Shown here: in pieces, positions 34,620 to 45,489 of the stretch
Numbering within the stretch: the stretch's first letter is position 1
How the letters are laid out: every line of letters starts with the position of its first letter
Source of the DNA: Oxytricha trifallax
Lineage: Eukaryota; Ciliophora; Spirotrichea; Sporadotrichida; Oxytrichidae
Assembly (NCBI GenBank): GCA_000711775.1
Contig: ARYC01003466.1
Span: forward strand, 1-64,000
Reading direction: 5' to 3'
Length of the DNA stretch: 64,000 bases
Translations under genes and position numbers: made by a program
The notes under the pieces: generated by a model
The model's database searches: none
Told to the model about the DNA's origin: nothing
What the model saw: only the letters and a program-made list of their open reading frames with translations

Positions 34620-35367
34620 TATGAAAAGTAAATTTTTAATTAATCAGCATTGATGATTTATTGAATGTATAAAAAGTCTTAAATTACATAGTAATAAGGA
34701 AATATGTAGAATATAGAGCATTTTGAAGGTCAATAATGTTAAGCTGCAATTTACAAAAATGTACAATATATTCTGATTATCCGCATAGCTGTGCGGAATA
34801 TTGTCCAAATCTCATCCAATTCAGCCCAGATTAGTCTTAATTCACCCATTTGAGTGGGAAAACCTCTCTGGGCCTTTTAATTGCCCCTATTTTTAATTAT
34901 TTCTTTAATTATTATTAGGATAAAATATAGGAATAAATAAACTTTTAATATAATAAATTAATAATATTAAACGTGATTTATTGAATTCTCTTAAGAGAAA
35001 TTCTAATTACATCATAAACTATTTTAATTTTAATTAATTGAAGTTAAGATTCATTAATTCCATATATTTACTAATAATAATTAAGAAATAATTAAAAATA
35101 GGGCATTAAAAAGCCCAGAGAGGGGTTTCCCACTCAAATGGGGTGAATTAAGACTAATCTGGGCTGAATTGGATGAGATTTGGACAATATTCCGCACAGC
35201 TATGCGGATAATCAGAATATATTGTACATTTTTGTAAATTGCAGCTTAAGATTATTGACCTTCAAAATGCTCTATATTCTACATATTTTCTTATTACTAT
35301 GTAATTTAAGACTTTTTATACATTCAATAAATCATCAATGCTGATTAATTAAAAAATTTGCTTATAT
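34620..35367. mobile_element. P2: fold-back element with 290-bp arms
   Basis: Near-identical inverted arms (about 34625-34905 and 35105-35365) surround an AT-rich centre. The arms hold a GC-richer block with a small internal hairpin CCGCATAGCTGTGCGG and CCCAGAGAGG-like sequence. TA may flank the ends. No gene is inside, so it is a non-autonomous element. Confidence 0.8.
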
Positions 35368-35490
35368 TCAAAAAATAAGACCTTAAGAAAATAGATTAGT
35401 AGCAAGTAAATAATAACTAAAAGTAAAATAAATGCGATATTTCTAAACATGCAGCATAAATAGCTAGATGTTATTCGTTACAACTTCGTG
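35368..35490. other. AT-rich spacer
   Basis: Nothing recognised. Confidence 0.4.
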
Positions 35491-35499
35491 CTCTCATCT

Positions 35500-36450
35500 T
35501 CTCTCCACTTGTGAAATTCTCCCTTCCTCTTCATTCAGGTTCTTCTGATTGCTTGTCACCTCAATGTCATTTTTGTCCTTCTTTCTCATTTCCTTTTCTT
35601 TCGCATCTTGTTCTAATTGGTTTCCTGTGGTCCTGTGCTCCATCCTGGTTGGCGACAAGTCTAGTCTATGTTTGCATCATCCTGTTGTTTTCTTCGCATC
35701 CTCCCAATCGCAAGGTCCTTGTAAATAGGAATTCTTCAACTTCGGCTTCTTCTTCAATTATATTGCTGAATTTTAAATATTGTTCTTCTTGGATCAATTA
35801 AATTTGCATAGCAGATTCGTTCTTCAGAACAAGATCATCCTATTAGTCAACCTTTGAGAACGTTCTCTTGTTCTGAGTTCCGCTTGCTCCATTCTCTACC
35901 TACCAAAGCATTTCGTTCTTCTTTTCCCTGATTATCTCTATCGTCTTTTCTTCAACAGTAATACCAGGTTTTCCTATCTCTGGTTTCATTAGGCATGCTT
36001 TAGGTTAAACATCAGAGAGTGTTTCTCCATGTTTATTCAATCCTTAACAAAAATCTGGAAGATAAGTTCCCCTGGTGTTTCCAAAGCAAGGTGGTGAGCC
36101 GCTAGTATTGCCATCACTCCGCAGTTTTCTGGATCTGTAACTTAGTTAGTCTCAGGTTTTACAACAATCTTGTACGTTATGAAAGGTTTTCCCATTATCT
36201 CATTATTATCGTGTTAATTAGCTCATGATAATTTTGAATCACTGACAAACTTCATTTAAACATTCTTGAGTCATAGACCTCCATGATAACTGTCCAATTG
36301 GTAAGTCTTGTAATTATCCAATTATTGCAGACTTTTATATTGACTAGCAGCTTACTAGAATTATGATGTTTCTTATATCCTCATCTTCTCTAAAGAATTT
36401 ACTATTTTCTAACTTTGAGTTTGTCGATACAATAGCTTACTCAACTTGTA
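35500..36450 (-). pseudogene. unrecognised minus-strand gene
   Basis: A long minus-strand frame with TAA/TAG as Gln reads CLMKPEIGKPGITVEEKTIE, NGASGTQNKRTFSKVD and LIQEEQYLKFSNIIEEEAEV, down to TGA near 35555. One frame step upstream (near 36050) joins MGKPFITYKIVVKPETN and NCGVMAILAAHHLALETPG. Further up, VEQAIVSTNSKLENSKFFRE is open. The product is charged, without a domain I recognise. NCGVMAILAAH loosely recalls the Asp/Asn-Cys-Gly motif of Ulp1-type proteases, but I would not assign it. Confidence 0.4.
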
Positions 36451-37129
36451 CTATTCCTTTATTATTCAGGACAATTGATGAGAGTATCATATGTAAGGAC
36501 TTTTATTCGATGAACTTGATAAAATTCTAAAGCAATTTTTTAAAGTCTAATTTAATTTATTAAGATACTAAAAACATGGCTTGAATAAATCTTCTTACAA
36601 TCGAGTAAAAAAAAAATATTAATAATCATTGAGACCTCGCTGAGCTTGAATATCAAATCACAATCTATTTATCTTCAAAACGCTCAAAGATATAAGCAAA
36701 ATAAGCTATATTCAGCTATTTCCTTATGCACCCTGAACTCTTCATTTTGGAGGTTTTGAAGGCCTCAAAAGATGGTCACGAAAATTCTCTAAGTAACCTG
36801 GAATTAAGCAATCCACTAAATTTGGGCTCCTGAAAGAAAGTGTGACACCGGAACGCCTGATATATAGTCATTTTCAAAAGTTATGAGGGAGTCATTTTGT
36901 TCATTTTTGTATTATTCAAAATTTGTCCAGGGCCGAACATTTCCCCGCCAACATGCCGTCTCGAATTTATTTTTCTAAAGAATACCCGAAAATATCGATT
37001 CTAGACCTCGCTGAGCACGAATTTAGAATCAGAAATAATTTATCTTTAAAACTCGCAAAGTTTCAATCATTTGAAGTTCGTATGGTCGTATTAAAAACAA
37101 TTTGATTCTAGTGATTTCAATAATAATTT
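36451..37129. other. spacer with imperfect 70-bp direct repeat
   Basis: GACCTCGCTGAGC followed by about 55 similar bases occurs near 36633-36700 and again near 37004-37075. The second copy lies in an open frame from 36923, which I do not trust as a gene. Confidence 0.4.
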
Positions 37130-37840
37130 AGGCCTCCTCAATTTTTCGTAAGCCCACCTCCATAGTATTCTCATGAATTTTTCTACTTGAGATCATCTCC
37201 TCATGTTGTAAATCTTAATTAATGTCTCTCCAGTGGTTTTCCTTTCTCTCTGATCATATCTCCCACTCTCTGTTTCTTCTCTTTCTTGCCAATTTTTTTT
37301 CTTCTTAGAGTCTCTTTACCAAAGCTTTCTCGATCTTGTTTTTGTGCTAGGGCAGCAAACTATCGTGATCATTCTCGTGGTTTGGGGGTCCATCCCTTTT
37401 TTGTGAAATGATTTGTCTAATTCTTAGCATGTTACCTCTGATAAGTCTATCAGGCTTTTAAGCTTCATCTGATCTGCTTGAACACTCTATAATCCATCTT
37501 CATGCACGTCGAACCTTGTCTTCCGGGCTTAGGATTCATTTACCCTCTTACTGGGATTTAATTATCCAATCCTTAGTCTACTTTTAAAGTTCATTTGTTT
37601 GTTTAGCGGAACTTTTTAATGCTTGCCTTCTCTCTGTCCCAGATTTTCCTCACCTTACTTCTGTCTCTGTGCTCATATCTGACTTCTTTATCTTTTAACA
37701 GAACCTAGCCTTCTCGTTAATGTCAACATCTCTCAAGTTCCTCTTCTTCGCATTGCTTTGTAGTGGTTAATTTGTTTTATAATTTGTCTCTTCTGCTCTT
37801 GCATCTTGTTAATCCTTTCTTTAAATCGATTATTAGATTT
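37130..37840 (-). pseudogene. unrecognised basic minus-strand ORF
   Basis: The minus strand reads VRYEHRDRSKVRKIWDREKA, then SIKKFRQTNKQTLKVDQGLD, PKPGRQGSTCMKMDYRVFKQ and QKQDRESFGKETLRRKKIGK. It is strongly Lys/Arg/Gln-rich, and at least two TGA or frame changes interrupt it. It may be the upstream part of the gene at 35500-36450 or a separate germline-limited gene. Confidence 0.35.
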
Positions 37841-38468
37841 TCTCTTTTAATTATTTAAATTTTGATTTTTAATTATAATTTTCTTCTACATTTTGCTATT
37901 TATACTTCATGTTTATCAATCCACATGTTTAGATGTTCATAGTTCTCATTAATAGTTTATTGTAGAAAATATAATTAACTAATTACTTTAAGAAGAAATA
38001 TGGCTTTTGAAGTTTAGATTTGTATTGAGTGAGTAGTCTTTTTCCTGCATAAGATCTTTAATAATATTTATAACAATATTAAGTTTTAAAGTAATAAATA
38101 TATTTAATATTGCAAATTACGGTTGGCATATATATATATAGAAATTAATTCGACCTATCAATCATATTTGAAGAAGATATTAAAACTTGAAATTCTTGTT
38201 CACCAATAGGACAAAACATTTTTTGATTAGAAGATCTTCTTTAGCAATCAATTTGACTAAGCGCGTTTAATCTGTAGATATGAAGATTATACTCATTTTA
38301 TTGTTTATATAATAGTAGATTCATCTTAAACAATATTAAGACTTTCTTCACTTCTCAATTATTAGAAAACATTTAAGTATATTATTAAAGATAGTTACTT
38401 ACTGCTGTTTGATTGAGTTTAAGTATAATTGTAATAAAGAAATTAATTATTTATAAGCCTTCTAATTA
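37841..38468. other. AT-rich DNA, no gene seen
   Basis: No supported feature. Confidence 0.5.
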
Positions 38469-38883
38469 TTGTAGAAATACATTTGAATTTGGAAAATTAA
38501 TTATAATTAAATTAATAATAAATCAAAATCGTGGCAGTTAAAGTTGGCCAATTTAAACGATCTTGGGCTCATTCGATAGAGAATTTAAAATTAGCTGGAC
38601 TTTACTATTGGCGGTACTATTTTATCTCTTGCCTGAAGCGAGATAACTTCACTTTAATGTCAGGGCATAATTTAACGAATTTAAAATTGTTTAATTAAAG
38701 TGAAGTTATCTCGCTTCAGGCAAGAGATAAAATAGTACCGCTAATAGTAAAGTCCAGCTAATTTTAAATTCTCTATCAAATGAGCCAAAGATCGTTTAAA
38801 TTGGCAAACTTTAACTGCCAAGATTTTGATTTATTATTAATTTAATTATAATTAATTTTCCAAATTCAAATGTATTTCTACAA
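38469..38883. mobile_element. M1: 415-bp palindromic MITE
   Basis: The ends read TTGTAGAAATACATTTGAAT... / ...ATTCAAATGTATTTCTACAA, with TA on both sides. The arms are inverted nearly to the centre and contain GCTGGACTTTACTATTGGCG and a GCGAGATAA block. M2 at 58421-58835 is a relative of the same 415-bp length with the same arm motif. No gene is inside. Confidence 0.85.
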
Positions 38884-39581
38884 TATTGTTTAAATTAAAA
38901 TGTTATATTTGCTGTACTCTTCGGCTTAAGATTTTACTTATAGTAATTCTCGGCTTTATCTTTTAACTAAGTAGCTTCTGTCTATCTATATAAAAATTAC
39001 TAATCAAAATCTAAGCAATAGTATTAAATTATTTAAAGTATCCTAAGCTGTAGACTTAAAATATAAACAGCAGGTTAAACGACCAAATATAATTAAATAA
39101 TAAGAACACTAAACTTATTTCATATAAGATATTTATGAAGCTTGAGCTTATAAAATTTACAAGTAAAATCCATTTGAAATATGAATTAATTCAATATACA
39201 AATTACAATTGTATTGAAGGATATAGGATTATTAAAAATTACCTGGAAAATAAATTAAAGCATTAATTATTATCTAATAAAATCAAATCATTTAGAAGAA
39301 ATAAAAGATGTTTAAATCAATAAACAAGAGATTTTAATCTTAATCTTAAATATGTATTCCAAACAAATTATCGGGTTTTCTCTATTTAAAACAAAGTCTT
39401 TTGACAATTATTTAATCAAAGAAAGTAAAAGATATTTCTTAAAAATATCAATTTTATTACTCTATTTATAAAATGTAATATCTAAATAAATTAAATACTA
39501 AAATATTGGTGTTTCGAATTATAATATTAACTAATATCTATCAAAATAATATATCTGACTTCATAGTAATCTATTAAGCTA
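38884..39581. other. AT-rich DNA, no gene seen
   Basis: No supported feature. Confidence 0.5.
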
Positions 39582-39746
39582 TTGGTAAAATATATAAAAA
39601 TCGGAAATTTGAGAAATTAATAGTAATGTAGTAGTTTAATATAATTATAACTGTCATGAATTAGGAGTATCATTAATCATATTTTGATTTAAATTTAATA
39701 TTTAATTAATTAATCAATTAATTTTTATATATATATTAGTGGTCTA

Positions 39747-39775
39747 GTGGTCTGGCAGGGTCTTTAGTAGACCAC
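39747..39775. repeat. R2 left subterminal hairpin
   Basis: GTGGTCT pairs with AGACCAC over a loop containing GGCAGGGTCTTTAGT. A second GTGGTCT precedes it directly (39739-39745). Confidence 0.6.
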
Positions 39776-39822
39776 TCGTAAGTTAAAACCGCGCCGAGGA
39801 ATCTGAAAGTATAGTAAGTATT

Positions 39823-41066
39823 ATGTCTCACAACCGCCACTAATTCATTTTACAGGTGCAGAATGAGGGCAGCTCGGACTTCTGGAAGCAGTGCCAGCGC
39901 GTTATGACGAAATAAATTGCGGGGTTCAGTCATCTTGAAGTCTACACTGATCACTCTAATTAGATGTACTACCTCTGCACTCGATTCAAGACAGATTCAA
40001 CCGGAGCCAACAAATCATATTTCACTGAAAAGAGGCGCAGGGGTGCAGGTATTATGGCAGAGTTGGAACTAAAGGTCAAGCTTCTCGGACATCAGTCGTT
40101 CGATCAGTTTGCAGCAGCAGTAGATGGAGTAAAGTTGATATACGGCTCCCCTCAGAATAACGAGCAGTTCATCGCCAAACAGAATGCTAAGAAGCAAAAG
40201 AAATTATAGAAGCAGGAGTGCGGGGCCAAAGGTGTTGTGGATGTTACAAATGACTATATGATTGAGAGGCTCTCAGGGTCGGCACAGTCAAAAGATGATT
40301 ACATTAAGATGAAGGCTCATGATATACCTCAGCTAGTGGCCATTGCAAAGTCATACAGTCAAATCAACTACGCCGATCAATTAATCTAGAAATCCGGAGT
40401 CACCATTAAAGAGAAAGCACCAATAATTGCTTCACTCCAGGACTTTCTCGCAGAATTAAAAATGAATGGCGATAACTCCAGTACCCCAAAATATGCCGAT
40501 CTAAAAGCAATGGGTTATATCCAAATTCTTGATGCCCTTTACGAGCTCCTAATCAAGCGCAAGAACAGTAAGATTCACAGCTTGTGGATATATGAGCCCA
40601 CCAATACCTGGAAGACAAAGATCACTCACATTTAGAGGAGATATTCGTGTGTGAATAGTATGTCCAGTTTAACTCCCATTTTCACATCCCTATGAAGCAA
40701 GGCAAGTCGGGTGAGCCACAGATTCTTAACGCAAATGAGATTAATCTTACTAAGGCATTTGGATCATCTGGGATAGCAGGGATGAAACGGCTGATGGAGG
40801 GTGAAGGGATGGTTATTGAGCAGAAGTACGGCGGCGTGGAATGCAAGTACATTGTTTGTTTCACAGTAATCACTTCGAACGCTCTGCCCTTCAATAGTAT
40901 GGACCCTGAAGATGCAAATGCCTTCAAGGCTCGGTGTCTACTCTGCCAATCTATAATTTCGACTTAGAGTGGGGAGGAGGCATTCCCTTCGACCGCGCCA
41001 TTGGGGGCACGATTCCTCAATGCAAGATTCCTAGCCGATGAAAAAGAGAAGAATGCGGTTGACTGA
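39823..41066 (+). pseudogene. R2 Rep-like protein with degenerate SF3 helicase
   Basis: The ATG at 39823 opens MSHNRHQFILQVQNEGSSDF, then IAGFSHLEVYTDHSNQMYYL; this N-terminal half, about 130 residues, is where a HUH endonuclease would lie, though I cannot place its His and Tyr motifs with certainty. The C-terminal half matches the R4 helicase: LWIYEPTNTWKTK at the Walker A position, EIFVCEQYVQFN, EPQILNANEINL at Walker B, and FTVITSNALPFNSMDPED at motif C. Walker A has lost its Gly-Lys context (TGKS changed to TWKT) and Walker B its acidic pair. A frameshift lies near 40640. Rolling-circle Rep of this build is known from CRESS-DNA replicons and related elements. This copy is inactive. Confidence 0.7.
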
Positions 41067-41185
41067 CTTCATCAGTCCGTGGTCTGAGGTAGCCGAGGAA
41101 ATGTCTAGTGATTCATGTTAGTATTACTAATCTACACATTCGTAATTATTAATAATATAAATAATATATATATATATACTTACGA

Positions 41186-41214
41186 GTGGTCTACTAAAGA
41201 CCCTGCCAGACCAC
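41186..41214. repeat. R2 right subterminal hairpin
   Basis: Mirror copy of the hairpin at 39747-39775. Confidence 0.6.
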
Positions 41215-41383
41215 TAGACCACTAATATATATATATAAAAATTAATTGATTAATTAATTAAATATTAAATTTAAATCAAAATATGATTAATGATACTCCT
41301 AATTCATGACAGTTATAATTATATTAAACTAGTACATTACTATTAATTTCTCAAATTTCCTATTTTTATATATTTTACCAATA

Positions 41384-42205
41384 ATAAAAATGCTTATTCA
41401 AGTCTCTCTAATTCTCAAATCCAATTTTTATTCGGATTATTTGAATTTTAGGTGAAAATGCTAAAATAGAACAAAAATAGCTTTATGTTAAAAAAAGAAA
41501 ATGTTTAATATTAAGTAAGAAATAAAAAGTATTCATACCCTACAAATATGCTAATGTTTACTGGTTTTATATATCTATATATTTATCCTAGCCATATATA
41601 TATATTTACATATTTATTGTATATTGTATATTAATTCAATACTGTTTGTGATAAAACACTCTCTAAACTTTATTTACAGTCACTTTATCAAAATAAAAAC
41701 TCTATGACGTGATATTAAATAAAGTAACATCCTTTTAAGAATTATTATAAATTATAATTCTAACTTTATATACTGAATTCGTTGAAAATAGTAAATTAAA
41801 TATATGAATTTTACTCTTTTTTTGTTAACTATTCCTCTTATAAAAGTTAAATTTCATAAATTATTAATTTTTCATTCAAAATTATCTTTGTAAAAACGTT
41901 GATGAGAAAGATTAATACTATATTTAATTCAATTGACATAGTAAAATCTAAAGAGATTATATGAATTGTCAAGTACATGAAATTTAATCCTTGAGAAATG
42001 AAATTAACACATATTAATCTATATATTTTTATATATATTCATTCTTAATAATTTGAGGAAATTAGACGAATATTAAATTAATATGTTTTAAACTTAATCA
42101 AAAGTTACAAAGATAAATATTCAATAAGACAGTGCTGAGATATTCAATGAGGATATCTAAATACCTTTAAACTGGAGTAAATAGGATAAAAAAAAGATAC
42201 ACTTC
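41384..42205. other. AT-rich DNA upstream of the gene cluster
   Basis: No supported gene or repeat. Confidence 0.5.
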
Positions 42206-42212
42206 TAATGAG

Positions 42213-43898
42213 ATGCTTCCATCTCAGTTCCAAGGAGGTGCCTTATCATAAGGTATGGTAAATCCAAATCAACTACCTTCACAGTAAGTTCAACCATAAG
42301 CTCACTCTAGTTAAGTTCATCAACCACACACTACTATTCAACAGTAACAGCAAGTAACTTCACAAGGATAGTAAACTTAACAGAATCTTCAATCATATAA
42401 AATTTATCTAGAAAAATTTAAACTTTCACAATGCCTTTCTCCTATATGTGTTATAATTTATCACCATTAAAGACTCCTTCCCAACAGCAACAGCTAAATG
42501 TTTTACCTAAAAATGAGAGATTGTTTCTTCAAAAAATGACTTTTATTCACATTTAATTTAGGAATGTTCAGCAAGTCTCCCCAAAGAAAGATTTCTCAAA
42601 GTCACCACTGAGACAACCAGGTGCAATCCAATCGAGCAGGCTGCAGATGTAAAGAAGAACTTACTTTTGCAAGACTGGAACAACGATGGCGATGTAAGTG
42701 AAGAGGAAGATAACAATGACGAAATTGGAGACAGAAACGGAGGACATCATCAACATGACGATAGATCTCAGGAAGGTCAAGAGGAAAAGCATGATCAACA
42801 ATAGTACGAAGAGAATGAAGATGTGGAAGAAGAGTGCTATGGAGATGAAGAGCAACAACAAGAGGTTGATGACTTGGAAGAAGGTCGTGGTGTTAATAAT
42901 CAAAACGACCAAGAAGGAGGTAATGCTTAAGAAGAAACTAAAGGAGGAGCTGCTGACTCTTAAGATATTTCTTAGGATTAACAGCAATAAGATAACAAAG
43001 AAGAGTAGGCTTTAGGCGGCTACAGAGGTAGAGGTAGCTATCGTGGTAGAGGTGACTACAGAGGTGGTCGTGATGACTTCAGAGGCAACTATAGAGGTGA
43101 CTATAGAGGCGGCTATAGAGGTGGCTTCAACAGATATCAAACATAAAGACCCTAATATGATCGTGATGGAGACTTCAATAAGCAAGAAGGTGCAGTAGAA
43201 AATGGTGATCAAACTGTGAATCAGAATTTCAATGCTGGAGCTGATGAAATCCAATTTGATTCAACTAGAGACAACTATCGTGAAAGTTACAGAGGTAGTA
43301 GAGGAGGCTATCGTGGAGGTAGAGGAAACTACTAAGATCGTCCAGATTACTCAGGGGACTAAAAAGGTGCCGTTGAAGGTCAAAGCTCAAGCAACACCAA
43401 CGCACTCTACAGAAATCAAACAACTTATGAAGGAAGAAGAGGTGGTTATTACAACTATCGTGGCAGAGGTGGTAACTACTACGGCAGTGACAGAAGAAAA
43501 TAGGAAGGTACTCCTAATGATATTGACATTTAAGATGTGAAAGATGATCTTGCCACAGGGGGATTCCAAGTCGTGAAGTAAAGAGGCTAAAAGGATGACG
43601 CTTCTCAATATCATGTTTTTAATTATAATAGCAACACACTGTCGGATTCTAAGAATCCAGAGGTCCAAGAGTTGCCAGAGGAGCTCAAGAGTTCGTGAGA
43701 GGCGGAAGAGGTGACTTCAGAGGTAGAGGTGACTTCCATGGAAGAAGTGATTTCAACAGAGGTGGCCATGGTGACTACAGAGGCAGTGGTAGAAGTGACT
43801 TTAGAGGTAGTTACAGAGGAGGCAGAGAAATCGGCACCAAGAACAATGCTTAAGTCGGTTATTCTGGTCAAGAAAACTTCGACAACGAGTAAAATTGA
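42213..43898 (+). CDS. RGG-box RNA-binding-type protein
   Basis: The start MLPSQFQGGALSQGMVNPNQ is Gln-rich. A conserved block PKERFLKVTTETTRCNPIEQ then ADVKKNLLLQDWNNDGD leads to an acidic stretch (EEEDNNDEIGD) and many Arg-Gly repeats (GGYRGRGSYRGRGDYRGG; later RGGRGDFRGRGDFHGRSD) ending NFDNEQN-TGA at 43896-43898. RGG boxes bind RNA, so a role in mRNA handling is likely. The N-terminal part changes frame around 42420-42565, where an intron ending TTTAG or an eliminated segment may lie. One more frame step falls near 43650. It could be a real gene with small excised segments or a recent pseudogene. Confidence 0.65.
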
Positions 43899-44261
43899 CC
43901 GAACTATTTTACCATCAATATATTTTTCTTAAAATAGAATGTTTTTTTATTTAAATTAACATGAACTAGTAGAGTTAAATAGCATACATGACTAAGCCTG
44001 ACATTTGAGATAAGAAATATAAATTATAAATATTTTAATTATGAACTATGATAGAGTAACTGTGAGTATGGTAATCTCAGGTTCCAGACATAGAAGTGAA
44101 TGTGAAACTAATAAATTAATTTGCTTATTATATATTGTACAAATAAATCAATATCTCCAACATATCTATTTATTTATATATAAATACGTTTTTAAGTCAA
44201 ATAAAAGTTTCATAAATATGTCAAATGTTTATCATTAATTGTTAAGCTAAAATCATTACTG
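43899..44261. other. spacer downstream of RGG gene
   Basis: AT-rich, no supported gene. Confidence 0.4.
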
Positions 44262-45249
44262 TCATCCATGTTTTATAAATAATTATTATCCATAAATATG
44301 ATTTTTTCTCTAATTTTATATGCCACTATAAAATAATCCTTATCTATAACTGATAATATTCATAATATTTTTATTTAATATATTTTGTTTGTTTTTCTCT
44401 GCGCTCCTCTATAGTTGTTGCACATCACTCTCATTGAGTTGTACCTTGCTCTTGCCCTCAACTTGGACAGCAGCTCCATGTGAGCTTTGATTCAGCATTT
44501 GTGCCTCATCTTCGTTGTAAAGCTATTTATCAGTCTCCACCACATCTGCGACGTCTCTGATCGCATCATCATCTAGGTATGTATCAAACTAGCTGCCTTG
44601 AGTTAAGATATTTTATATAATTATTTAGTATATCTCATACATACAAAACAAATACCAAATATTCTATTCAAATTTCTTGAGTTGAGTTATTGCTGAATGA
44701 TAAAATCATATAATAACATAGAAATTACATGATAATAAATATTTGTAAACATCTTCTTTATTTACAATAATCAAGTGTTTAATCATGGTTTCAATGACTT
44801 ATTGGTTCCTTCCCTGTGCCAGTGCTTTCATAGTAGGTGCAACCAAGTAGAATTGCTGTTGCAAGTAATTGAAGCAAATAGTGGCATTGATTTTGTTCCA
44901 ATTTTGCATTTTAACATCAAGCAAGGGAGACTTAATGAGTTCGCTGTCCACTCTCTCGTCATATAAAATGTTGAAAAGTTGCTGGTACAAGACTATAAAA
45001 ATAAGTAAATACTTTGTAATCATAGAAATCTTCAGAAAAAGTTCTTAATATTATTTAAATTTATATTGAGAGTGCTTTGTTTATTAACTTACTGGCGTCT
45101 GAGAAATCAGCTGCTAGGTTCTTAACTGCTGGTAACCACAAAAATTATTCAGAATTTACAAATTTAATAAATATTATTTAAATTAATAAGTTTATTCCTT
45201 TCTTTGCAAAGATTTGATTGACAAACTTCTGGAGCTCATTGCTTTCCAT
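44262..45249 (-). CDS. calponin-homology (CH) domain protein, three exons
   Basis: The gene starts at CAT 45247-45249: MESNELQKFVNQIFAKKG. Exon 1 runs to AVKNLAADFSDA. An intron of 100 nt (44993-45092, GTAAGT...ATAG) joins it in frame to ILYQQLFNILYDERVDSELI and VKMQNWNKINATICFNYLQ, a good CH-domain pattern. A second intron (44589-44765, GTAAAT...CTAG) joins to FDTYLDDDAIRDVADVVETD and an acidic tail. CH domains bind actin or tubulin. A 57-nt AT-rich stretch in exon 1 (about 45140-45197) is open but looks like an insert. The true stop is uncertain because few TGA codons occur downstream. Confidence 0.65.
44589..44765 (-). other. CH gene intron 2
   Basis: GTAAAT...GCTAG. Removal joins KHLII to FDTYLDDDA in one frame. 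Confidence 0.55.
44993..45092 (-). other. CH gene intron 1
   Basis: GTAAGT...TATAG. Removal joins DFSDA to ILYQQLFNILYDE, restoring the CH-domain pattern. Confidence 0.7.
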
Positions 45250-45489
45250 TTTATCTTAAGTTAATTTGCGAATATAAATTAGATTATCTTGAAAATCTTA
45301 ATATATATATAAAAAAGATTTTACTAAATTTTTATATTTCATTGTAATAATACACATTATTATTCATTATATACTGTTAATGTTTAATTTTAACGTTATT
45401 ATTGATACTAAAAAGATTAGTATTAACATAAATTTCTAAATAATTGTAATTTTAAATCATTTTTTTAAAGAATTTAAAACATTATTTAT

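Larger units (their letters stand above)
39582..41381. mobile_element. R2: Rep-type TIR element, longest copy
   Basis: An 1800-bp element with termini TTGGTAAAATATATAAAAA... / ...TTTTTATATATTTTACCAA, flanked by TA on both sides (39580-39581; 41382-41383). Inverted arms of about 200 bp each contain the GTGGTCT hairpin. A nearly full-length Rep-like gene on the plus strand fills the centre. R1 is a deleted relative with matching hairpins and Rep N-terminus. Confidence 0.85.

Noticed and set aside
36923..37105. 60-codon plus-strand ORF as a gene
   Set aside because: Isolated; part of an imperfect direct repeat also seen at 36633-36700 without an open frame.
42661..43871. Several overlapping open frames on both strands across the RGG gene
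   Set aside because: They are shadows of low-complexity Arg-Gly codons in other frames; only one frame gives the RGG pattern.
44775..44966. Plus-strand open frame across the CH gene
   Set aside because: The antisense frame carries the CH-domain pattern and splice sites.
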